A DNA stretch of 64,000 bases. It comes from JAQUBU01 sp036677685 (GTDB taxonomy: Bacteria; Bacillota; Syntrophomonadia; Syntrophomonadales; Syntrophomonadaceae). Numbering within the stretch: position 1 is the stretch's first letter; each line of letters starts with the position of its first letter. The position numbers and the translations under genes were made by a program. The DNA is taken from NCBI GenBank assembly GCA_036677685.1, contig JAVBWA010000024.1, positions 62,001-126,000 on the forward strand. Reading direction: 5' to 3'. Positions 26,691 to 33,447 of this stretch are shown here, piece after piece. A model generated the notes under the pieces. That model saw only the letters and a list, made by a program, of their open reading frames with translations, did no database searches and had not been told where the DNA came from.

Positions 26691-26930
26691 TTGTCAGTCA
26701 CTAAAAGTGATCTCTATAAAATGATTGATAAGTTAAATGATGCAGACACAACGTCCGCATTCGATTATTTACAGTACCTTGTAACTCGTTCTATGCAGGC
26801 GAAAAATGGGACATGGGCACAGCTAGCCCAATTGCCTCCTGATGATGAACCGCTTAATGATGAAGAACGGCGTCAGTTTGCAGCGCCGGATGATTATATA
26901 TCAGGTTTTCAAATGCCGGAAAGGAAGTAG
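26691..26930 (+). CDS. Small acidic protein, antitoxin-like (unknown)
   Basis: 79 residues. It begins LSVTKSDLYKMIDKLNDADTTSAFDYLQYLV and is acidic at the C-terminus (PPDDEPLNDEERRQF). This resembles small DUF2281-like antitoxin-type proteins, but I cannot assign a family. The TTG at 26691 is favoured by GGAGGTGG 5-6 bases upstream. It is followed by a small membrane protein 6 bases later, so the two are probably co-transcribed. Confidence 0.5.
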   Translation: MSVTKSDLYKMIDKLNDADTTSAFDYLQYLVTRSMQAKNGTWAQLAQLPPDDEPLNDEERRQFAAPDDYISGFQMPERK

Positions 26931-26936
26931 CTCAAT

Positions 26937-27260
26937 ATGAAAAACTACTTAATTCCCTTGTTAATAGGAACTACTGCGGGGATCATTGATATTCTACCCA
27001 TGATAAAACAAAAACTTGATAAATATTCGATCCGTTCAGCTTTTGCATACCACCTGATTATGCCCTTAATCGTTTTCCATTTAGAAACAGCAATCCCGTG
27101 GTGGATAAAAGGTGGGCTTGTTTATCTCGTTTGCAGTGTACCTATTTTGCTGTTAGTCGCCAACGATGATAAAAAATCCATACCAATTATTGCTGTTACT
27201 TCTGTGATAATAGGTACGATTGTTGGACTTGTCTTTCGTTTTTGGGTTAGTTGGCAATAG
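26937..27260 (+). CDS. Small integral membrane protein (unknown)
   Basis: 107 residues with four hydrophobic segments (IPLLIGTTAGIIDIL, FAYHLIMPLIVFHL, GGLVYLVCSVPILLLVA, IIAVTSVIIGTIVGLVF). I do not recognise it. It probably forms an operon with the gene before it. Confidence 0.5.
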   Translation: MKNYLIPLLIGTTAGIIDILPMIKQKLDKYSIRSAFAYHLIMPLIVFHLETAIPWWIKGGLVYLVCSVPILLLVANDDKKSIPIIAVTSVIIGTIVGLVFRFWVSWQ

Positions 27261-27317
27261 CTGTAAAGGCGGATTTTCTCAGCTTTATAAAGCTATAAAG
27301 CTATTCGAAATCTATGT

Positions 27318-27497
27318 CTATTCATCCCTGACCTGAAGTGGGCCGTGTTTTTTCTCAAATCCGCTAACAAACTTTTCAAGCACGGTTATTATTTGATTGT
27401 TGATCGAACGACGATCGCTTTCAGCTATTAATCTTATCTTTTTATACAGATTTTCGTCTACACGGAGACTAAAAACCACTTCAGAAGGCTTAGCCAT
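27318..27497 (-). CDS. Arc-type ribbon-helix-helix protein
   Basis: 59 residues. VVFSLRVDENLYKKIRLIAESDRRSINNQIITVLEKFV is an Arc/MetJ-type RHH with the beta-strand and two helices. It is usually a DNA-binding antitoxin, but no partner toxin is adjacent. It is divergent from the XRE gene. The intervening 180 bp contains palindromic TAACATTA/TAATGTTA sequences near 27567-27590 that may serve both genes. The second ATG (27497) has better spacing to GAGG. Confidence 0.65.
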   Translation of the reverse strand: MAKPSEVVFSLRVDENLYKKIRLIAESDRRSINNQIITVLEKFVSGFEKKHGPLQVRDE

Positions 27498-27675
27498 ATA
27501 CATACCTCACCGTTATTTTGATGTTATAACAATATCAAATATGGCAACATTTTTATAACGTTGACATAACATTAATGTAATGTTACCCTGTCGATATAAC
27601 TTCGAAACAACAATACTAAAATTTTTAGTTTAATTTGAGAATGTACAATTTCAATGTAAAAGGCAGGGTATTATC

Positions 27676-27912
27676 TTGGCAGATAGTTTGGGAGAACACA
27701 TTAAGGCTATCCGTACCGCTTTAGGGTGGAGTGAGTCTCAATTGGCAAGAAAAGCCGGGGTCTCCCAATCCGTTATAAGTGATATCGAGACCGGGAAAAA
27801 CAACAATCCACGCATAAAAACGTTGTGGAAGCTGGGCCATGCTATGGGTATACCCCTATCGGAACTATTGAATATAGATTCCCTAAACAAAAAAACTAGG
27901 GGATGTGATTGA
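27676..27912 (+). CDS. XRE-family HTH regulator
   Basis: 78 residues, a single HTH: LGEHIKAIRTALGWSESQLARKAGVSQSVISDIETGKNNNPRIKTLWKL. The start is a TTG. Its last codons overlap the end of the convergent small ORF at 27883-28026. The tail (SELLNIDSLNKK) and everything downstream recur at 6310-6612, where the rest of the XRE gene is missing. Confidence 0.8.
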   Translation: MADSLGEHIKAIRTALGWSESQLARKAGVSQSVISDIETGKNNNPRIKTLWKLGHAMGIPLSELLNIDSLNKKTRGCD

Positions 27913-28154
27913 CTTTGGCACATATCCCTTGGTCTTAACGTTAGCAGGTTTTTATTTATCTCTTCTTAACTCGTTAGTGTATTCCTGCCAAGGTTTGTCG
28001 TCTACGGTTATCCATAAAAAGCACACAATAATCGCCTCCCTTGGTTATTTCACTTCATTTTTGCCGTAGAGCAGCCTATTATGTAGATTTTATTAGATCG
28101 TATATTGCCATTTCTTTTTTCCAGGATGACCAGAGAACCGTCCCCTTGTCATCG
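27855..28154. repeat. Repeat copy B (XRE tail + small ORF + upstream region)
   Basis: Matches 6310-6612. It spans the XRE 3' end, the small ORF (interrupted here), its upstream region and a REP-like end, AGAGAACCGTCCCCTTGTCA. The two copies differ by scattered substitutions, suggesting an old duplication. Confidence 0.8.
27883..28026 (-). pseudogene. Second copy of the 47-codon small gene, interrupted by a stop
   Basis: GTG start with GGGAGG upstream. The first 24 codons read (M)CFLWITVDDKPWQEYTNEL-RRDK, then TAA at 27952-27954. Codons after the stop still align without a gap to copy A (NVKTKGYVPKSITSP), ending at TAG 27883. It is therefore a one-codon nonsense allele, or a shortened 24-residue product. 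Confidence 0.65.
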
Positions 28155-28260
28155 GGAAAAGTAAGGCATGTACAAATAAGCAGGGGTAAGACAGTCTGAC
28201 GTTTCCCTTATCTGCGTCTTGGTTACACAAGGGACGTTCTTTCTGTAACACAGCAAAATT
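28130..28260. repeat. REP-like pair flanking the transposase remnant
   Basis: AGAGAACCGTCCCCTTGTCA near 28133 and GGGACGTTCTTTCTGTAACA near 28228 are opposite-facing members of the GAACCGTCCC family. They lie just upstream of the truncated RAYT gene. A third, GAACGTCCCAGTGTAACC, lies at its 3' end near 28537. Confidence 0.6.
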
Positions 28261-28340
28261 AATAACTTAAACAATGAGCCACTGGGAAAACCGGTAGGCT
28301 TTTTTCGATATAACGGAAATAAATGCATGAGGTTCTTGAT

Positions 28341-28616
28341 ATGGTTAGACAGGCGAGACCACGGTGCGAGAGCTGCGTTTATCATGTAGTTTTACGAGGA
28401 ATTAATCGAGGTGAAATTTCCCTCGACGATAATGATTACCTGCGCTTTTTGGAAACGCAGCGTAGAAAAAGATACATCAAGAGTACAGGTTTTACGGGTA
28501 CTGTCTACAAAGAGCATAAACTAATGTTACAAGAAGAACGTCCCAGTGTAACCGGTGTAACACAATACAAAATGCCTAAAAGTGGACGTTTTTCTTTAGC
28601 TTACCGTACTTACTAA
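28341..28616 (+). pseudogene. Decayed REP-associated tyrosine transposase (RAYT, IS200-like)
   Basis: The N-terminus (MVRQARPRCESCVYHVVLRGINRGEI, then DDNDYLRFLET) is the canonical start of RAYT/TnpA-REP proteins. The HUH motif and catalytic tyrosine that should follow are absent. After residue ~40 it jumps to a tail (YKEHKLMLQEERPSVTGV) that is itself encoded by a REP-like sequence, so the gene has lost its middle. The last ~50 bases of the open frame run antisense into the reverse transcriptase gene. An intact RAYT elsewhere in the genome is expected. Confidence 0.7.
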
Positions 28617-29559
28617 GCATGTTTATTGCTTGGAAACTTCCTGGAATAATTTGTCGTGCAGCGGTAACTAATCCTTGCAATCTTTCTCGAGATCTATCAT
28701 TTGTGGGATTGTTTTTAAAAAAGAGTGTTTCGTTAACTATTTTATATTGTAATGAATTTGTCAGTTTAGGATTTCCTTTTCGATCAATAATAACACCTGT
28801 TATTTCTTTAGGATAGTATTTAGTATAATACCTTGATTTTTTTACGGAAATTCGAAAACCGTAATGTCGAATTATATTTTGGCTCAAAGTCTTAAACCTA
28901 TATGAAATATGATTAACTGAAGAAAAAGTAATGTCATCAACATAAACAGACATCGATATATCATTTTTATTAGATAATGTCTGCAATGCCTCGAACATAT
29001 CTTGATTTGCAAAATATGATAGAATTTGACTTGTGGGTGCACCAGATATAAGATGGTTTCTTGTCTTAATACCCTTATTGAACAAAAAAGAGTTAATATC
29101 TATAATATTTTCTGATGGTGCTAAATCAAGATCTATTGTAGTTATATTTGCTAAGAAATCGGCTATATCAGGTGATACCTGTAAACATTCTCTAAAAAAA
29201 TGATAAACCTTCTCACGAGATGTGCTCGGAAAGAAGGCAGTTAGATCAAGTTTATAAACATATTTGTTGCCAAGATGTATTTTGGCATTATCATAATGAG
29301 ATCTACCTTTTACTCCGGAAAAAATATTTTTGGGTACATCAATATTAGATAGTATTGTTTTTAACCTTTTCTGAATTGCTTTTAAATTGTCATCTGGTGG
29401 TTCGATTAACCTACGTTTTCCATTTTTATTCTCTATGTATGGATGTATTAAACCGGCTAAGTAAGATTGTTTAAAATATTTATTACTAGGTATTTTTAGA
29501 ATATATTTGATTTGTTTCTTGCTTTTTACACCAAACAATGGTGATTCGATATATCTCAA
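28576..29559 (-). CDS. Retron reverse transcriptase
   Basis: 327 residues, typical for retron RTs. Motifs in order: GKRRLIEPPDDNLKAIQKRL (47-66), the retron-specific NAxxH as NAKIH (91-95), motif A KLDLTAFFPS with Asp105, motif B SGAPTSQILSYFAN (172-185), motif C YVDD (206-209, usually YADD), FRISVKKSRYY, and the (V/I)TG element as EITGVIID (252-259). It would make branched RNA-linked msDNA from an upstream msr-msd RNA; a matching fold is present at 29949-30141. The TTG start at 29559 has GAGAGG 6-7 bases upstream. A small membrane protein gene precedes it by 32 bases. The coding is AT-rich compared with flanking metabolic genes, suggesting transfer. Confidence 0.9.
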   Translation of the reverse strand: MRYIESPLFGVKSKKQIKYILKIPSNKYFKQSYLAGLIHPYIENKNGKRRLIEPPDDNLKAIQKRLKTILSNIDVPKNIFSGVKGRSHYDNAKIHLGNKYVYKLDLTAFFPSTSREKVYHFFRECLQVSPDIADFLANITTIDLDLAPSENIIDINSFLFNKGIKTRNHLISGAPTSQILSYFANQDMFEALQTLSNKNDISMSVYVDDITFSSVNHISYRFKTLSQNIIRHYGFRISVKKSRYYTKYYPKEITGVIIDRKGNPKLTNSLQYKIVNETLFFKNNPTNDRSRERLQGLVTAARQIIPGSFQAINMLSKYGKLKKNVHF

Positions 29560-29591
29560 ATGGTTACCTCTCTTTAAAAGTTGCGCTGGTG

Positions 29592-29792
29592 TTAGGAATT
29601 TAATGCTATGCTGATTAAAGAACGGAAGATATCAGCAAGCATATCACATTTCCCACTTGATATAGCCAGTGTAATTGGAATGGTTACCATAAGAACAATT
29701 AAAATCATCACCATTTTAGTGTCACAAACAAGCTTATTACCGCTGAAAACATTAATATTAATGGTGATCCCGGGTTTATCCGTTCTCTTCAT
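29592..29792 (-). CDS. Small single-pass membrane protein, candidate retron effector
   Basis: 66 residues. A polar N-terminus (MKRTDKPGITININVFSG) is followed by one membrane helix at about 27-46 (MVMILIVLMVTIPITLAI), then GKCDMLADIFRSLISIALNS, a possible amphipathic helix. The ATG has AAGGAGGTGA at 6-base spacing, the best RBS in the island, so it is surely translated. It lies between the predicted msr-msd RNA and the RT, the usual place for a retron effector. Some retrons use membrane-spanning effectors that damage the membrane when msDNA is disturbed. I do not recognise this sequence, so its role is inferred from context. Confidence 0.65.
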   Translation of the reverse strand: MKRTDKPGITININVFSGNKLVCDTKMVMILIVLMVTIPITLAISSGKCDMLADIFRSLISIALNS

Positions 29793-29821
29793 GGTATTTC
29801 ACCTCCTTGTTATTATTGGCC

Positions 29822-29862
29822 CTTTTGCGGTTTAGCTTAGGGTCTCCCCAATCCGCAAATAA
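29822..29862 (-). promoter_or_regulatory. Hairpin in the leader of the retron membrane-protein gene
   Basis: TTTGCGG pairs with CCGCAAA around an inner GGGGAGACCC stem, just before the AAGGAGG site. A second hairpin (ACTCTCC/GGGGAGT) lies at about 29906-29931. These may protect or control the message between ncRNA and effector. Confidence 0.45.
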
Positions 29863-29948
29863 CAAAGAGATGGGTGTAGCCGTATACCAAATACACCAGC
29901 GCATTTCACACTCCCCATATACTTTGGAGAGTTATAGTCCCAACACTT

Positions 29949-30141
29949 TCAGTGATACCTGACATCGAACTTATTAGACTTTCCGGCGTTTTCAACCATT
30001 AAACGAAACGTGCGCCTTGTCTGTTTTCCCGATATCCATCCAGGGGGCATGTGCTGGGCTATTAAACTCGGTACTTAAAGTACCAAGCCGTTCACATAAT
30101 ACTGTGAACCAAAAGGGAGAAGATCTGGCTACAATCACTGA
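29949..30141 (-). ncRNA. Predicted retron msr-msd RNA
   Basis: Flanked by TCAGTGAT (a1, 30134-30141) and ATCACTGA (a2, 29949-29956), a perfect 8-bp inverted repeat. Just 3' of a1 is TGTAGCC, a plausible branching-G context. Two compact hairpins follow, as in msr: 30090-30109 (7-bp stem, 6-base loop) and 30067-30087 (about 9-bp stem). The msd-like part is a long interrupted stem: GATATCG (30036-30030) with CGATGTC (29967-29961), then AGAC/GTCT, then GGCG/CGCC. a2 follows at once. The order and sizes match known retrons. Folding was done by eye. Confidence 0.7.
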
Positions 30142-30472
30142 CATTATAATTATAGTATTTTTTTTCACGCATAGTCACTATTTTAAAGGTAATTTTTTCA
30201 TAATTCTCAATTCTTGGTCTATAAAGGCGCAGGCACTTTGTTTAGGGAATAAGAAAAAGAACATCAAATATAGGTATGCTTAACGAGAACGCAAAAGTAA
30301 TGAAGAAATGAATATTATTTTATAATAATGGCTAATAACAATTTAGCTATACCGATAAAATTTATTTTTGATATAATTATTACATATTTTGGGTTTACAA
30401 AGGTAATCATATGATTTAATCTTAAATTAAGCAACAACTTATTTCCATTGATTATTTCAGGGGGGTATTAAA
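30142..30472. other. AT-rich divergent promoter region between retron and HTH-ImmA-PIN module
   Basis: About 330 bases without a gene. A TATAAT on the minus strand near 30150 could start the retron RNA. TATAAT-like sequences on the plus strand near 30320-30385 could start the module at 30473. Confidence 0.45.
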
Positions 30473-30817
30473 TTGGGCATCGGAGGAATTTTATTGGAAC
30501 GAATGGAATCCATAGGAATGAATCTATCTGAATTAGCCCAAGAAACTTTTATAGATATAAGAATTATAGAGAACATACTTAACGATGAAATTAACTATGA
30601 CGAAATAGATCAATTTGATAGGGAATTGATAAGTAGTGCTTTGCTTTGTCAACCCAATTATTGGATTGACTCAAAAGTTCGAGAAAAAGATATAGTAAAT
30701 GCTTCACTAAATAGAGGAATAAACGATTTTAATACAAATAAGATAAAGGCTAAAGTACAACAGTGTACTAGTGATTTATTTTTTCTTCAGTCATTAATTG
30801 AGAAATCCAAAAGGTAG
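30473..30817 (+). CDS. HTH-like antitoxin/regulator of an ImmA/IrrE module
   Basis: 114 residues. An N-terminal helix-turn-helix-like stretch (LLERMESIGMNLSELAQETFIDIRIIENIL) resembles a diverged XRE domain. The rest is helical and unassigned. The TTG start has GGGGGG 8 bases upstream. The stop overlaps the next gene (TAGTG). Such regulators pair with COG2856 metallopeptidases in toxin-antitoxin and phage-control modules. Confidence 0.6.
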   Translation: MGIGGILLERMESIGMNLSELAQETFIDIRIIENILNDEINYDEIDQFDRELISSALLCQPNYWIDSKVREKDIVNASLNRGINDFNTNKIKAKVQQCTSDLFFLQSLIEKSKR

Positions 30818-31584
30818 TGATTGATATAAATGTAGATAAATATGTTGAAAAAGCTTGGGCGTTCTTCGAAGTTCGGGAATACCCCGGCAATTTTTTTGAA
30901 TATCTTTATAAATCTAATAATTATATTAAGCGTTATGGAATAGTAGTATATAAGCTTAATATTGGGAAAACTTCAGGATTCATTGGTTATGCCCAAAATG
31001 ATGTACCCATTATTTGTGTTAACTGCAAACGACCCTTAGGACACCAAAATTTTACATTAGCACATGAAATAGGGCATTGGTTCATACATAAAGGTTTAAG
31101 TATTACTGATCAAGATGATGCAATTTTCGGAGTATTAAAGGAAGAAATTGAAGAACAAGCAAATGCATTTGCTTCGGAATTTTTGTATCCTCATAAATAT
31201 ATAATAAATGATTTAAATGAGCTAAATCAAAATGGTTTGTTTAATAATGGTAAAGAACTGAAATTAGCAGATTTTATTAATGAACTGGCAAATAAATACT
31301 GCATTAGTTTTAAGTTTGCAATGAATAAAATTCTATTTCAAGCTAAACTTTATGATAAAAACAGGGTAAAACTGATTAATAAAGTTATAACAAGAGAATC
31401 TGGGACTAAGATTAATAGATATGGTGAATTTATGTATGCTCAGGACGGAACTGATAACCATAAACCAATTGTACCGATGAGTATTATTAAGGCATATGTG
31501 AATGAACTTTTAGAAAAAAGGGATATAAGTCTTGAAGCGGGCGAAGTTTTCATAGAACGATTTAGGGATCTGGAGGATGTTTGA
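30817..31584 (+). CDS. ImmA/IrrE-family (COG2856) metallo-endopeptidase
   Basis: 255 residues. The zinc motif is HEIGH in TLAHEIGHWFIHKG (about residues 89-93), and the third-ligand region EEQANAFASEFL follows near 112-122, as in ImmA. Family members cleave partner repressors or antitoxins. It starts with a GTG overlapping the upstream stop and ends in TGATG with the PIN-like gene, so the three genes are translationally coupled. Confidence 0.85.
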   Translation: MIDINVDKYVEKAWAFFEVREYPGNFFEYLYKSNNYIKRYGIVVYKLNIGKTSGFIGYAQNDVPIICVNCKRPLGHQNFTLAHEIGHWFIHKGLSITDQDDAIFGVLKEEIEEQANAFASEFLYPHKYIINDLNELNQNGLFNNGKELKLADFINELANKYCISFKFAMNKILFQAKLYDKNRVKLINKVITRESGTKINRYGEFMYAQDGTDNHKPIVPMSIIKAYVNELLEKRDISLEAGEVFIERFRDLEDV

Positions 31585-32123
31585 TGGCTTTTATTGTGGA
31601 TACCTGTATTTTTCTTGATCAGCTTAATACTGCAGATAATATCTTAACTGCTGCAAAATGTAGCCATAAAGTTGAAAAAGTAATGGGGTTAACAGATATT
31701 GTTTTTAGCGAAATTAAATATCCAATTAGTATCAGAAATACCATAGAAAATGGTATAAGAACAAAAGTTATTAAGTTATTTGAGGTAAAAACAAATAATA
31801 AATATAAAAGTAATTTTAATGAAATAAGAAGAAGATATTATGAACATCTTTCTCCCAGCGTTTTACAAAAGAAAATACAGTCTGGAGAATATACGAAGGA
31901 ACAAGCTAAAGAACTCAGATTCAAGGATTATGGAGAATGTTCTTGTATTGCAGTTGCAATTGAAAACCCCGATAGGGTAGTAATAATTTCTGATGACCAA
32001 GGGCATATACACCTTAAACCAGATATAAATTTATTTGTAAAGTATCAAGATGATTATGGCATTAAAGTCTGGTATTTTCACGAGTGGGACCGACATACAA
32101 AATACAGTCAACAAGTTAGTTAA
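31584..32123 (+). CDS. PIN-like (DUF4411-type) putative toxin nuclease
   Basis: 179 residues. The acidic pattern of PIN domains is visible: VDTCIFLDQL at the N-terminus, an Asp/Glu in LTDIVFSEI, GECSCIAVAIE in the centre and VIISDDQG near the C-terminus. PIN proteins are RNases and common toxins. DUF4411-like PIN genes are known next to XRE-COG2856 genes. The ATG at 31584 has GGAGG 7 bases upstream. Confidence 0.65.
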   Translation: MAFIVDTCIFLDQLNTADNILTAAKCSHKVEKVMGLTDIVFSEIKYPISIRNTIENGIRTKVIKLFEVKTNNKYKSNFNEIRRRYYEHLSPSVLQKKIQSGEYTKEQAKELRFKDYGECSCIAVAIENPDRVVIISDDQGHIHLKPDINLFVKYQDDYGIKVWYFHEWDRHTKYSQQVS

Positions 32124-32231
32124 TCTATACATATAGATATATTCTTTGTGATTTATTTCTTGAATATCTGTCCTAACAATCGGGGTGGATATAATCATAT
32201 TTTGTAATTACTTGAAAATTGTATACACCGA

Positions 32232-32260
32232 TTGACAAAACCCAATCAAATCTGTATAGT
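32232..32260 (+). promoter_or_regulatory. Sigma-A promoter of the T-box operon
   Basis: TTGACA (32232-32237) and TATAGT (32255-32260) with a 17-base spacer. The predicted start, near 32267, is just before the T-box. Confidence 0.7.
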
Positions 32261-32285
32261 AATTTGTAATTTAATATTTCTCAAA

Positions 32286-32535
32286 GGCATTGACGGAGAG
32301 AGTACGTTTCAAGGTGAACGTTGAAGCGAGCCGGGGATGGTGAAAGCCCGGTACCAGTAATCTGAACCCGAAAATCACTCCTGAGCTGCGGACCGAACGA
32401 GTAATCAAGTAGGCTTCGACGGTTTTCCCCCGTCACCGGGAACGCATATGATGGTATGTTGTATTTATTAACGGGTGGTATAGCGAATGTCTTTAGGCTT
32501 TCGTCCTTTTATGGGACGAAAGCCTTTGTTATTTT
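32286..32535 (+). promoter_or_regulatory. T-box leader, probable isoleucine specifier
   Basis: A tRNA-sensing leader. Stem I elements are recognisable: GACGGAGAGAGTACG, then GAGCCGGGGATGGTGAAAGC. The specifier loop is GAAAATCACTCCTGAGCTGC, in which ATC (Ile) lies in the codon position. The T-box sequence GGGTGGTATAGCG is at 32473-32485. The terminator at 32495-32525 pairs AGGCTTTCGTCC with GGACGAAAGCCT before T-rich sequence. Uncharged tRNA-Ile would allow read-through into the 2-oxoacid:ferredoxin oxidoreductase operon. Confidence 0.85.
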
Positions 32536-32557
32536 ATAACGACTGGAGGAAAAAACG

Positions 32558-33142
32558 ATGGCAAGCAATGACATGGTTGAAATCCGCTGGCACGGCCGGG
32601 GCGGACAGGGAGCCAAGATGGCCTGCCTCTTGCTGGCGGATGTGGCCGCTTTGGAAGGAAAATTCGTGCAGGGTTTTCCGGAGTATGGACCGGAGCGGAT
32701 GGGAGCCCCTATTACGGCTTATAACCGAATAAGTGAAAAACGGTGTAATATCCATTCCAACATTTACTATCCCGATTATGTGGTGGTGGTTGATGAAACT
32801 CTGCTGGACAGCGTTGATGTTACCGGAGGCCTGAAAGCGGGCGGGGCGATAATTATCAACACTCCCAGTTCTCCCCTGGAGATGCGCCCCCGGCTGCAGG
32901 GATGGAACGGAAAAGTCTGTACCATAGATGCCCGCCGCATTTCGGAAGAGATTCTGGGTACCAACTTTCCGAATACCCCTATGCTGGCGGCTGCGGTCAA
33001 GGTGAGTGGGGTATTGGAAACCGGGCGTTTTTTAGCGAATATAGAAGAATCTTTTAAACATAAATTTGCTGCCAAGCCCCAGGTTATCGAGGGGAACATG
33101 GCAACCCTGAAAAAATCCATGGATGAGGTGCAGGTAGGATGA
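32558..33142 (+). CDS. 2-oxoacid:ferredoxin oxidoreductase, gamma subunit
   Basis: 194 residues with the family signature IRWHGRGGQGAKMACLLLADVA and FPEYGPERMGAPITAYNRIS. It forms one domain of the four-subunit enzyme that oxidises a 2-oxoacid with CoA to an acyl-CoA, CO2 and reduced ferredoxin, or runs in reverse. The subunit order gamma-delta-alpha-beta is typical. The isoleucine-type T-box in front suggests branched-chain 2-oxoacids rather than pyruvate. An ACTGGAGG site precedes the ATG. The end overlaps the delta subunit. Confidence 0.88.
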   Translation: MASNDMVEIRWHGRGGQGAKMACLLLADVAALEGKFVQGFPEYGPERMGAPITAYNRISEKRCNIHSNIYYPDYVVVVDETLLDSVDVTGGLKAGGAIIINTPSSPLEMRPRLQGWNGKVCTIDARRISEEILGTNFPNTPMLAAAVKVSGVLETGRFLANIEESFKHKFAAKPQVIEGNMATLKKSMDEVQVG

Positions 33143-33447
33143 TTCAAGCGAAAGATATCAACGAACATACCCCCTGGCAGGATCTGACCCCCGGCGGGGA
33201 AATCTACGAACCGGGAACCGCAAGGGCCTTCAATACCGGTACCTGGCGGACCAACACGCCGGTTTTTCATGTGGAAGCATGTAAACACTGCATGCTTTGT
33301 GTTCCCTTCTGCCCGGACAGCGCTATTCCGGTGAAAGACGGAAAACGTCTGGACTTCGATTATATGCACTGTAAGGGCTGCGGCATCTGTGAGGATGTAT
33401 GCCCCTTCCCGGCAATTACCATGGTGAGCGGGGGTGTGGCCAAATGA
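33139..33447 (+). CDS. 2-oxoacid:ferredoxin oxidoreductase, delta (2x[4Fe-4S]) subunit
   Basis: 102 residues. Two 4Fe-4S motifs, CKHCMLCVPFCP and CKGCGICEDVCP, make this the ferredoxin-like electron outlet. It overlaps its neighbours by ATGA at both ends, so it is translated with them. Confidence 0.92.
   Translation: MIQAKDINEHTPWQDLTPGGEIYEPGTARAFNTGTWRTNTPVFHVEACKHCMLCVPFCPDSAIPVKDGKRLDFDYMHCKGCGICEDVCPFPAITMVSGGVAK

Noticed and set aside
28576..29559. Group II intron or DGR reverse transcriptase
   Set aside because: No maturase or HNH domain, no domain V RNA nearby, no template/variable repeat pair; NAxxH and the VTG-type motif favour a retron.
25204..32123. CRISPR array in the defence island
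   Set aside because: No regularly spaced direct repeats or cas-like genes are present.
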